A stretch of 64,000 bases of DNA from JBBREP01 sp963716525 (GTDB lineage Bacteria > Actinomycetota > Acidimicrobiia > IMCC26256 > PALSA-610): positions 4,092,001 through 4,156,000 of the forward strand of contig OY970315.1 of assembly GCA_963716525.1 (NCBI GenBank), read 5' to 3'. The position numbers and the translations under genes are program-made. Positions within the stretch are counted from its first letter, which is position 1. Every line of letters begins with the position of its first letter. The notes under the pieces were generated by a model that saw only the letters and a program-made list of their open reading frames with translations, searched no databases and was not told where the DNA came from. Shown here piece after piece: positions 11,160 to 20,076 of the stretch.

Positions 11160-12239
11160 TCAGACGCCGCCCGGCGTGCCGGGCGCGGAACCCGACGCCA
11201 GCTCGACCATCTTCTGGACCGGCGGCGACGTCGACGTCACCTCGATCGCCGGTTCGACGGGCGCCATGTGGACGTCGTCGATCCACGCCTTCGACGACAC
11301 CGTGGCGACGTCGCTCTGCGGGCCGTGTACCTCCCACACGTACCGCCCGGCGATCTGCTCGAGCTTGCGGCAGCGACGGCGCGTACGCAACAGGTCGCGG
11401 ATCATGCGCACCGGGTCACGGATCGGCTTGACGGTGGTGCCCACCGACTCGACCCAGTCGATCGGCACCTCGGTGACCTTGAGCTCGAGCAGCTGCGCGA
11501 GCGCGAGCAGCTCGACGTCGAACGCGAAGCCCTTGCCCTCGCACAGGTGGAACAGGAGCTTGCCGGCATCGGCGCGGAACGCCTTGAAGCCGCACTGCGT
11601 GTCGGACGCGACGATGTCGACCATCACGCACGCGACACCGTTGAAGAGCTTGCTCTGCACCTTGCGGTAGCTGCGGTGCTGGTTGTAGATGACGCGCGAG
11701 CCGGCGATCTGGCGCGACCCGATGGCCATGTCGGCGTCGTCGAGCGCGGCGGCGAGCCGCGGCACGTCGGCGATGTCGGCCGACAGGTCGGCGTCCATGA
11801 AGATCAGGCGGCTGCCGTTGGCGAGCGCCACGCCGGCCTTGATCGCCGCGCCCTTGCCCTGGTTCCACGGCAGGCGGACGAGGCGGGCACGCTCCCAGCC
11901 GTCGATGTGCTCGAGGACGACGTCGGAGGTCTCGTCGGTGCTGCCGTCGTCGACGACGAGCAGCTCGATCTGCGGGTCGTCGCCGAACTCGGCGCGCAGG
12001 CGCGGCAGCGTCTCGCTCAGGTGCGAAGCCTCGTTGTAGGCCGGCACGATGAGCGTGATCGTGGAGCCGACCGCCGGCAGCGGCTCGTGCGCGCGCCGCG
12101 ACCTCTCGCGCGCGCCCTGTCGTTCCGTGAAGAAGTCACTCGCCCTCGACTCCGCCGCCGCCGGATGCTGCGAAACAGCACCGTTTTGGGGAACAAGTAT
12201 GCCCTGCCCCGCCTCGCCCCTGTCAAGGTCCCGGGCCAT
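11160..12239 (-). CDS. GT2 glycosyltransferase (polyprenyl-phosphate glucosyl/mannosyltransferase type)
   Basis: About 359 residues. The GT-A fold is clear: ITLIVPAYNEASHLSETLP, ELLVVDDGSTDETSDV, NQGKGAAIKAGVALANG, the D-x-D site FMDADLSADI, then DTQCGFKAFRADAGKLLF and FAFDVELLALAQ, which match DPM1/ALG5-like enzymes. No membrane helices are seen, so it probably makes a polyprenyl-phosphate-linked sugar that the nearby GT-C enzymes could use as donor. A longer frame begins at 12332 but overlaps the upstream gene; ATG 12239 is preferred. The start is not certain, because conserved sequence begins only ~45 residues later. Confidence 0.85.
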   Translation of the reverse strand: MARDLDRGEAGQGILVPQNGAVSQHPAAAESRASDFFTERQGARERSRRAHEPLPAVGSTITLIVPAYNEASHLSETLPRLRAEFGDDPQIELLVVDDGSTDETSDVVLEHIDGWERARLVRLPWNQGKGAAIKAGVALANGSRLIFMDADLSADIADVPRLAAALDDADMAIGSRQIAGSRVIYNQHRSYRKVQSKLFNGVACVMVDIVASDTQCGFKAFRADAGKLLFHLCEGKGFAFDVELLALAQLLELKVTEVPIDWVESVGTTVKPIRDPVRMIRDLLRTRRRCRKLEQIAGRYVWEVHGPQSDVATVSSKAWIDDVHMAPVEPAIEVTSTSPPVQKMVELASGSAPGTPGGV

Positions 12240-12289
12240 ATGTGACCCTGTGACGGGCGCCGCTGCGGCCCGCTCTGTCAGGGGACTGC

Positions 12290-13753
12290 TCAGCGCGCCG
12301 GGCGCAGCTCGTAGAGGAACTGGTAGGCGCACAGGGTGGGCCAGAGGCGCACCGCGACGTCTTGGGCCCGGCCCGCGAACCCGCCAGGTTCACCGTCGCC
12401 GCCGCCAGCACCGTCGCCGGGACCGTCGCCGCGGCCGTCGCCGGCTGGGGCCGCGACCTCGAGCGGCACCCCGACCGCGCCGAGGCGGTGCACCGCCAGG
12501 CCCGCCCGGGCCGCCAGGCGCTCGAACCCGGCCCGGGTGAAGAAGCGCACGTGGCCCCGGTCGAGGATGCCCCGCTGGTCGTAGTCGAAGCGCCCGAGCG
12601 CCACCTTCAGCCTCGGGTACCAGTGGCCGAAGTTCGGTACCGAGACCAGGATCGAGCCGCCGGGAGCGAGGCGCGCGGCCAGGGCCTCGAGGAGGCGTTG
12701 CGGCTCGCGGACGTGCTCGACGATGTCGGCCGCGAGCACCACGTCGTAACCCCCGCCGACCTCGTCGGGCAGGCCCTCGTCGAGGTCGGCCAGCACGAAC
12801 CGGTGGAGCCGGTCACGTACGCCGGGGTGCTCGACGACGTCGACACCGGTCACGGTGTGCCCGAGCGCACCGATGCGCTCGCCGAGGCGGCCGTCGTCAC
12901 AACCCACGTCGAGCACCCGGCTCGGCGGGCGCCCGGCCAGGAGGCTCACGATGCGCCCGTGCGACGTGCTCGCCCCGTGCTTCTGGTCGTATCCCGCCGT
13001 GGCGAACGCGGTGTCTCCCGTGCCGAGGCCCATCTTGTGGGCGCGATACACGAGCACGTCGCGCATGATGTCGCGCGCGTAGGCGATGCCGTTGACGTAG
13101 GAGATCTCGTCGCCGTAATAGGTGGGAATCGGGATCTCGACGATCCGCTTCCCGGCCTCCTGCAGCTGCAGGATGATCTGGGTGTCGAACTCGAAGCCGT
13201 CGGCATTGGCCTCGAACGGGATCGAGCGGAGCGCGGCGACGCTGTAGGCCCGGTAGCCCGAATGCCACTCGCTCAGCTGCATGCCGGTGAGCCGGTTCTC
13301 GAGCGTGGTGAGGATCCGGTTGCCGTAGTACTTGTAGCGCGGCATGCCGCCCGCCCGGGCCGCGCCCCTGGTGATCATGCGCGACCCGAACACTGCGTCA
13401 CACTCGCCCCGTTCGAGCGGCGCGACGATCTGCGGGAGGAGCTCGGGCGCGTACTGGCCGTCACCGTGCAGGAGCACGACCGCGTCGAGGTCCTGCTCGA
13501 TCGCCCAGCGGTACCCGGCCTTCTGGTTGCCGCCGTAGCCGAGATTGTGCTCGTGGCGGATCACCTCGAGCGGAAGCGACGGTCGCAGCTCGCGGTAACC
13601 GAGCCCGACGAGATAGGTCGAGTCGGTGCTGCAGTCGTCGTTGACGATCACCTGCGTGACCCGATCGGCGAAATCGGCAGGGATCCGATCGAGCGTGGAC
13701 GCGAGCGTCGACGCCGCGTTGTACGCGACGACGAGGATGCCGATGCGCGTCAT
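12290..13753 (-). CDS. GT2 glycosyltransferase-SAM methyltransferase fusion
   Basis: A single intact 487-codon frame. Residues ~1-235 form a polyprenyl-phosphate-sugar-synthase-like GT2 domain: IGILVVAYNAASTLASTLD, VNDDCSTDSTYLV, HNLGYGGNQKAGYRWAI, LLHGDGQYAPE and EWHSGYRAYSVAAL. From ~275 a methyltransferase follows: SRVLDVGCDDGRLGERIGAL (motif I), VVLAADIVEHVREPQRLLEA and GGSILVSVPNFGHWYPRLKV. A Gly/Asp-rich low-complexity stretch sits before the C-terminal ~25 residues. ATG 13753 is preferred to an upstream start because conserved sequence begins right there and a GGGAG precedes it. The fusion implies that methylation and sugar transfer or charging are physically coupled. Confidence 0.88.
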   Translation of the reverse strand: MTRIGILVVAYNAASTLASTLDRIPADFADRVTQVIVNDDCSTDSTYLVGLGYRELRPSLPLEVIRHEHNLGYGGNQKAGYRWAIEQDLDAVVLLHGDGQYAPELLPQIVAPLERGECDAVFGSRMITRGAARAGGMPRYKYYGNRILTTLENRLTGMQLSEWHSGYRAYSVAALRSIPFEANADGFEFDTQIILQLQEAGKRIVEIPIPTYYGDEISYVNGIAYARDIMRDVLVYRAHKMGLGTGDTAFATAGYDQKHGASTSHGRIVSLLAGRPPSRVLDVGCDDGRLGERIGALGHTVTGVDVVEHPGVRDRLHRFVLADLDEGLPDEVGGGYDVVLAADIVEHVREPQRLLEALAARLAPGGSILVSVPNFGHWYPRLKVALGRFDYDQRGILDRGHVRFFTRAGFERLAARAGLAVHRLGAVGVPLEVAAPAGDGRGDGPGDGAGGGDGEPGGFAGRAQDVAVRLWPTLCAYQFLYELRPAR

Positions 13754-13898
13754 CTCCCGGCCCGGCGAACCATTGGGATAGGTCGGAGCAAGCGGCCGAG
13801 AATACAGGGCCGGTTGCACAGCCGGTTTGCGCCGCGTGACACCCGCCACGTCGCCGGCTGATGGCGGAGCAGGTCGGACAGGCCCGGCACGACCTGCG

Positions 13899-13912
13899 TA
13901 TCCTTGCGCCGG
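13899..13912 (+). promoter_or_regulatory. Leaderless-type -10 that decides the start of the next gene
   Basis: TATCCT (13899-13904) is followed after 7 bp by GTG at 13912, in frame with the membrane protein. This favours GTG 13912 over the ATG at 13861, which lies upstream of the promoter. Confidence 0.45.
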
Positions 13913-15728
13913 TGCACGCGGGGCAAGGGCGGCGGAGCGCCGTCGACGTGGCGTGGTACGCCGTCATCGTCGCGCTGGTCGCGGGCCTCGCGGCGCTGCT
14001 GCCGCTGCTCGTATCGAGCCACTACGGCGCGCTGAGCATCCCCCGCAGCGACGACTGGTCGTACCTCAGGACCTTGTTCACGTGGCGCGACACGGGGCAC
14101 TGGGACTTCAACCACTGGGTGTCGATGACGCTCATCGGCCAGCTGCTCATGGCCCGCGCGGTCACGGCGTTCGCGGGCAACAACGTGGCCGCTGCGACGT
14201 GCCCTCGTGTCGCTCATCGGCGTGGGCGGCCTGGTGTCGATCGTTCCCGCCGCCCGGGCCATGGGCCTGTCGCGCCGCGACGGCCTGCTGATCGCGCTGT
14301 CGGTGGGCCTGTGCCCGCTCTGGGGGCCCCTCGCGCCCACGTTCATGACCGACGTTCCGGCGTTCGGCCTCCAGACACTCGCGCTCGCGCTCGCCTGCGT
14401 CGGCTTGCGGCGCGGCGCGGCGCTGCGATGGTGCGCGGGCGCGCTCGCCGTGTCGTTCATGGCCATCTCGATCCGTCAGTACGCGGCGGTCACCGCGATC
14501 GCGATCGTGCTCGCCTTCGCGGTCGTAGCCTGGCGCGACGGTGAACGGCGCCGGCTCGGCTACGTGGTGCTGCAAGGAGCCGTCTTCGCGGTGGCGACGC
14601 TCGCCGTGCTCGCGTGGTGGTCGCGCATCCCGAACGCGTGGACGTTCACACCGACCGCGCCCACCGGCGCCTCCTACAAGCACGCCGTGACCGACGCCGG
14701 CGGGTTCTTGCGCCTGGCGGGCATGATGCTGCTGCCGGTGGTGGTGTGGGCCCGGCCGGTCGCGATCGTGCGACGCGCGTGGCGACGGAGCAAGGGCTTC
14801 ACGATCGGTCTCGTGGGGCTCTCGGCTGCGCTGCTCGTGTTCGCCTACGAGCTCAAGCCGAAGTCGCCGTTCGTCGGCAACTACTTCGACCGGCGCGGCG
14901 TGCTTTCCGACGACATCATCAACGGCACGCGGCCGTTGATCATGGGAACACGGTTGTTCGACGTGCTCGTGGTGATCGGCACACTGAGCGCGCTCGTGGT
15001 CGTGTGCGCGATCGTGCCGGTGGTCGCCGACCGCTGGCGCCGGCTCCTCCCACGAGCGTGGGGCGACTTCGACGTGACCGTGCTGATGCTCGGCGCCACC
15101 GTGGTGGGCTACGCGTTCGCCTACGAGATCGCGATCCTCGGCAACCTGCCGATCTTCGACCGGTACGCGCTGCCCGCGCTGCCGCCGATCGGGTTGCTGC
15201 TCCTGAACCACGCGTGGGTGCATGCGGCCGGAGCACCGGCGGCGGCGCGCGACCCGAGGGCGCACCCGCGGGCGCACCGGCGTGGAGCCGTCGATCCGCA
15301 CGGGCGGGCGCGGCACGCTCGTGGTGGCCGGCACTGCACTCGCGCTCGTGTTCGTGGGCGGGCTCGGCTTCGTGTTCAGCGCCGAGTCGGCGTCGTACGA
15401 CGCGGCGCGCTGGCAGGCGGCCGAGGCCGCGGTGCGCGCCGGTTACCCGATCGTCGACGTCAACGGCGGCTACGAATGGGTCGGCTGGCAACCGGCGATC
15501 GGGCGTGCCCCGCAGCTCGAACCGACCGTGGCGGAGCAGATCGCGCAGCGCCACAAGTATTTCGCCGGTCTGTGCGTGGACGTCGTGATCGCGCCGCCCG
15601 GCACGCCGAAGCATTACGTGGCGCGCACCTACGCGTACGGCCTGTTGCGCAGGCCGGCGCCGGTGTACGCGTTGCGCAACCGTCATGCCTGCGCGCAGCC
15701 GCCCGCCGCGGGTGCGCCCGGGCGTTGA
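13912..15728 (+). CDS. Polytopic membrane protein, GT-C (GT39/RgtA-like) type, two frame breaks
   Basis: After the first helix (YAVIVALVAGLAALLPLLV) comes the loop IPRSDDWSYLRTLFTWRDTG with the acidic pair expected of lipid-sugar-dependent GT-C enzymes. Some ten more helices follow and then a soluble C-terminal part. Frame breaks at ~14205 (into VSLIGVGGLVSIVPAARAMG) and ~15270 (into GTLVVAGTALALVFVGGLG) separate three otherwise clean segments. It is divergent from the GT2-methyltransferase gene. It is probably an outer-leaflet sugar transferase using polyprenyl-phosphate donors made by its neighbours; specificity cannot be read. Confidence 0.65.
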
Positions 15729-15755
15729 GCCGAAAACAGGCCGGACGCATGGCGA

Positions 15756-15769
15756 TATCGTTCCGCAGG
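15756..15769 (+). promoter_or_regulatory. Leaderless-type -10 before the permease gene
   Basis: TATCGT (15756-15761) is followed after 7 bp by GTG 15769. An earlier in-frame start at 15685 would overlap the preceding gene and lies upstream of this promoter. Confidence 0.45.
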
Positions 15770-16791
15770 TGACGGCCGAATCGACCGCCGTCGTTGTTGG
15801 CGGCCCGCAGGCACCTTCGCTCCGGTCCGCCCCGAGGGCGCCGCGCTCACGCACCGGTCTGCTGCGCGTGCTCTACATCGCGCTGTTCGTCAACGCGCTC
15901 GCGGTGATGCCCACACTCGCCGGGCTGCACGCGCCGCCGGCGTTCCAGAACTGGGCGACGATCCTCGTGGGCCTCACATTGCAGGCCATCCCGTTCCTCG
16001 CGCTCGGCGTGGTGCTCAGCGCGGCCATCCACGCCTTCGTGTCCGACAGGCTCGTCACCCGTCTCGTGCCGCGGCGCTCGTCGGTGGCGGTTCCTGTAGC
16101 AGCAATTGCCGCGGCCGCGCTCCCCGGCTGCGAGTGCAGCTCGGTGCCGGTGGCCGGCCGGCTGGTGTCGCGCGGCGTGAACCCGGCGGCGGCACTCACG
16201 TTCCTGCTCGCCGCGCCCGCGCTCAACCCGGTGGTGCTCGTGGCCACCGCGGTGGCGTTCCCCGGCCGCCCCGAGATGGTGCTCGCGCGTTTCGTGGCGT
16301 CGTTCCTCGCCGCCACGGTGGTGGGATTGATCTGGTCGCGCCGCGGCGACTGCTCGCAACTGCGCTTCCGCGGGCACCAGCACCAGGGCACGCGTACCGA
16401 ACGCTTCTTCGGCACGATGCTGCACGACTTCGCCCAGGCCGGCGGCTACCTCGTGCTCGGTGCCACGCTCGTGGCCACGCTCCAGTCGGCGGTCGCCCCG
16501 TCGGTGCTGGCCCGTATCGGCGGCAAGGGCCCGCTCGCGATCGTGATCATGGCGCTGCTCGCAGTGCTGCTGTCGATCTGCTCCGAAGCCGACGCGTTCG
16601 TGGCCGCGAGCCTCGTGCAGTTCTCGCTCACCGCCCGGTTGGTGTTCCTCACGGTGAGCCCGATGGTCGACATGAAGCTGTTCGCCATGCAGATCGGCGC
16701 GTTCGGTCGCCGCTTCGCCGTGCGGTTCGCGCCGCTCACGTTCGTGTGCGCGGTGGGGTCGGCACTGCTCGTGGCGAGGTTCGTGCTGTGA
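15769..16791 (+). CDS. YcgR/UPF0718-type permease (ArsP_1/DUF318 superfamily)
   Basis: 340 codons, about eight helices in two repeats of the permease fold. The first repeat carries ALPGCECSSVPVAGRLVSRG and AAPALNPVVLVATAVAF; the second carries LSICSEADAFVAASLVQFSL. The Cys pair in GCECSS and the SEAD acidic site are hallmarks of YcgR/YraQ-type permeases. Family members are thought to move metal or metalloid species; the substrate here is not known. The last codons overlap the start of the YcgQ-like gene by 4 bp, the pairing typical of this family. It is not a glycan gene by family and looks like an insertion between glycan genes. Confidence 0.85.
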   Translation: MTAESTAVVVGGPQAPSLRSAPRAPRSRTGLLRVLYIALFVNALAVMPTLAGLHAPPAFQNWATILVGLTLQAIPFLALGVVLSAAIHAFVSDRLVTRLVPRRSSVAVPVAAIAAAALPGCECSSVPVAGRLVSRGVNPAAALTFLLAAPALNPVVLVATAVAFPGRPEMVLARFVASFLAATVVGLIWSRRGDCSQLRFRGHQHQGTRTERFFGTMLHDFAQAGGYLVLGATLVATLQSAVAPSVLARIGGKGPLAIVIMALLAVLLSICSEADAFVAASLVQFSLTARLVFLTVSPMVDMKLFAMQIGAFGRRFAVRFAPLTFVCAVGSALLVARFVL

Positions 16792-17567
16792 GCGAGCGCG
16801 ACACCGCGGTGCTCGTGGGCGTGCTCGGCGTGTTCGTGGCCTGGATGGGCGGCTCGTCGGAGCTGTTCCGCTTCACGCGCCCCGGGATGCGTCCGTACGT
16901 GCTGCTCGCCGCAGCCGCACTGATCCTCACGAGCGTGATCTCGCTGGTGTTGCAGTGGCGCGGCCGGTCGGGCGCGGCGGCCGCCGACCATGCGGGCGAC
17001 GACGCCCACGACGACGAAACCCACGACCATGGGGAGGGCCGCCCGAGGATCGTCGCGCTCATCGCGCTGCCGGTGGTGGTCGGGCTGTTGCTCACCCCCG
17101 GCGCGCTCGGCTCGTGGGCGGCCGGGCGCGACCGAGGGTTGGCCGTGTCCGCGTCGTTCCATTTCGACGCGGCGAAGTTCCTGCGCCAGCACGCGCACGA
17201 CCACACGCCGCCCCGCATGCGGATCGCCGACTTCAGCTCAGCCGCCGCCGACGCGCACGACCGCACGCTCCTCAGCGGCACTTCGGTGCGACTCGTCGGT
17301 TTCGTGGCGCACTACCACGGCGCGGCCACCGTCAACCGCTTCTTCATCGCGTGCTGCGTGGCCGATGCCGGGCTGGTGAGCGCCCAGCTCGAAGGCGACG
17401 ACGCCGGCCTGCCCAACGACTCGTGGATCGACGTGGTGGTGCGCCTCGATCCCGTTCACTCGCCGAGTGCCAGCGCCGTCGCGAGCGGCGCGGTCGCGTC
17501 GGTGCACGTGCTCTCGCTCCGCCGCATCGGCCCGCCGGCGAAGCCCTACGAGTACCTCTACGGCTGA
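16788..17567 (+). CDS. YcgQ-type (TIGR03943) membrane protein, partner of the permease
   Basis: 259 codons, GTG start overlapping the permease stop by 4 bp. Two N-terminal helices (TAVLVGVLGVFVAWMGG and VLLAAAALILTSVISLVLQW) are followed by a His/Asp-rich loop (DHAGDDAHDDETHDHGEG). A third helix (IVALIALPVVVGLLLTPGAL) leads to an extracytoplasmic domain with VGFVAHYHGAATVNRFFIAC and CCVADA. These are the layout and motifs of the YcgQ family. The His-rich loop and the vicinal cysteines fit metal binding. Transcription is surely shared with the permease. The stop region overlaps the 3' end of the convergent gene by 10 bp. Confidence 0.85.
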   Translation: MSERDTAVLVGVLGVFVAWMGGSSELFRFTRPGMRPYVLLAAAALILTSVISLVLQWRGRSGAAAADHAGDDAHDDETHDHGEGRPRIVALIALPVVVGLLLTPGALGSWAAGRDRGLAVSASFHFDAAKFLRQHAHDHTPPRMRIADFSSAAADAHDRTLLSGTSVRLVGFVAHYHGAATVNRFFIACCVADAGLVSAQLEGDDAGLPNDSWIDVVVRLDPVHSPSASAVASGAVASVHVLSLRRIGPPAKPYEYLYG

Positions 17568-19949
17568 GCGGCGCCCGACGGAGCGCCCTGGCCCGCCGGC
17601 GTGCCCCGGCTCGAGCGCATGCTCGAGAGCGCCACGAAGTAGCCCACGAGCGACAACGCCATCACGAACGTGAAGCCGAACGTCATCGCGAGGATTGTCG
17701 CGAGTGCCGAGCCGATCACCGACGCGAAGCCGTTGACCGCCCACGACCAGGCGACGTACTCCTGCGGATGGTCGCTCGACTCCGCGACGGTACGGATGCC
17801 GATGGGCATGAACATGCCGAGGCACAGGCCGAGCGGCGCGAGCAGCACGAACGCCGCGGTGACGCGCGCGCCGAGCGGCCACTGCATCAGCGCGCTCGTG
17901 ATCGGCCCGAGCGCCAGCACGTAGAACGCGGTGAGCGCGGTGATCAGCGCGGCGAGCGCGGGCACCGCACGCGCGGGTGCGATGCGGCTGCTCACCAGCG
18001 AACCGAGCCCGACGAAGATCAGCAGCGAGCTGAGCGTGACCGTGAGCGAGTACGTGGGATAGCCGAGGAACAGCACGAGCCGCTGGATCAACGCCACCTC
18101 GAAGAAGATGAAGCCGAAGCCGATACCGGCGAAGTAGCGCGCCGATCGCCATTTGCCCGGCAGCTGCGCCCACGTGCGACGGATCGCCAGGAACGGGAGC
18201 AGCAGGAACACCGCGGCGAGGAGCACCGCGATGCCGAGGAGCAGCAAGAGCACCCGCTCGCCCACCGCGATCTCCACGTTGCCGCCCACGATCGGATTCG
18301 TGAACTCACGCACGACCTTCTTCAGCGGCGTGAAGTGCCAGAAGAACGGCTGGTCGTCGGTGACCGGACCCACCGAGTACGGGAAGTGCGACCGCGCCGC
18401 AGCGAGCTGCGCGTCGGACAGGACGATCGTCTCGGTCACCAGGTTCGCGCGGGTCACCACACCAGGGGCGTACACGAGCTGCGCGCCGGGAACGGTGCGG
18501 ATCTGGCTCCCGAACCTCGCGATACTCGGCCTTCGTGAACGCCTTGCGCTTCACGATGATGGTCGAGTTGCCGGGCAGCGCCCCGTCGGACGGCGCCCGC
18601 GACACGAGAATGTGCGATGCGACGTTATGGATGCCCATGTGCGCGAGCGCCGAGCGCACCGTGGCCACGTAGCGCGCCGTGCGGTTCGGGTGGCGTCGAG
18701 AAGTCGATCTCGCCGAACTGGGCGACGAGCGCGCCGGCCGGGCGAGAGCCGCTTGATCGCGTCGGTGACCGCCTGGCGCGTGTAGAGGTAGCTCTCGGAG
18801 AGCACGAGCGCGCTCGCCGTCGAGGAGTTCGTGGCCGAGTAGCTGTCGGGTGCCGGGAACCAGACGAGGTCGTACTCCGTCTTCCCTCGCGCCAGGTACG
18901 ACCGGCCGTCGGCGTTCACGTAGTTGACCTTCGGGTTCTGCGCGAGATGCCCGTCGTAACCGGCCATCGTGTGCGTGACGAGGTGGTACGTCACCGGGTT
19001 GAGCTCGACCGCGTCCACCTTGTGCGCGCCGAAGAACAGCGAGGCCACCACCTCGTTCCCGGCCGCGGCGCCGATGATCGCCTCGCGCTGCGGCTGCGGT
19101 TCGATCGCGAACGGGAGGTTGCGCACGTCGTGCTGGAAGCCGAACTGGCCCAGCGTGCTTCGGATCGCCGTCCCAATGATCCATGACCGAGCCGAGCAAC
19201 CCGTCGTGGAAGAGCAGCCGATCGTTACGGAAATCGCGCACGTCGACGCGGAACAGCGGGCTCCACGACGAGTAGACGGTCGGGAGGTCCGTGAGGCCAA
19301 CCGTGACGTACTTGCCAGTATCGAGCTTCACGTCGGGGATGCGGTCGTGACCCACGACCGCCGCGGCGAGCAGCACGGCGAGCAGCGCCGCGACGAGCCG
19401 CACCGGCCGTGCTCGCGCCGCGACCAGCGCGGCGAGCGCGAGCGCCCCGCCCGCGAGCATCACGCTCGCGGGCGGGCCGATCGACGCCTGGAGCGGCACG
19501 ACGATCGCGCACGCGATCCCGGCACCGATCAGGTCGGCGAAGTACAAGCGGTTGATGCCCTCGGCCCGGCGCCCGAACACCGTGGCGAGCACGACCCCCG
19601 CGGGCACGAACGACGCGAACAGGGCCAGGCAGATGACGGTGAGCTCCACGCCGTTCGTGATCGTGCGGCGCCCGTAATCCCAGAACGCGAGCGAGTTCAC
19701 CGGCATCCGCGCCACGATCAGATAGCCGAGCGGAACCGTGACCGCGCCGGCCACGAGGCTCGCGAGCACGATCGCTCCGGTTCCGGCCTGGCGGAGCCGT
19801 CGCGACACCGTGACGGCGACGCCGCCCACGCCGAGGCCGAGCAACGCCAGGCCGATCACGAGATACGTGAAGTAGTAGAAGAGCTTGTACGACATGATCC
19901 GCGTGTAGCTGATCTCGAGCAGCAGCCCGGCGAAGCTCACGAGGAACAC
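17558..19949 (-). CDS. Polytopic membrane protein with a spermidine-synthase-like core, frameshifted
   Basis: About 800 residues over four segments. N-terminal helices begin FLVSFAGLLLEISYTRIMSY, a typical start of membrane-bound spermidine-synthase-like proteins. The soluble core reads FHDGLLGSVMDHW, then AIIGAAAGNEVVASLFFGA (nucleotide-binding loop), VDAVELNPVTY and NVNADGR-like YVNADGRSYLARGKTEYDLV. A late block (VGPVTDDQPFFWHF) and about seven C-terminal helices end the protein. Frame breaks lie near 19170, 18760 and 18520. Conserved residues before the GTG at 19949 (RYYAE) show that the true start lies further upstream, perhaps the TTG at 20041 after another break. The true substrate of this family is unknown; polyamine synthesis should not be assumed. 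Confidence 0.75.
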
Positions 19950-20076
19950 TTCGGCGTAGTAGCGAGTGCCCGCGCGCCGGCGGCGTCGGGCGCGGGTGTT
20001 GCGGCGCCTACTGCAGCGCCGGCGGTGGCGGTGCCGGTCAAGAAGCTGTGTCAGTCGAGAGGGCTACGACGCCTGC

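Noticed and set aside
12362..13861. 499-codon open frame opposite the GT2-methyltransferase fusion
   Set aside because: Shadow frame; the minus-strand gene has clear motifs over its full length.
17558..19949. Spermidine synthase as a functional call
   Set aside because: The fold is recognisable but the membrane-fused family has no proven polyamine activity.
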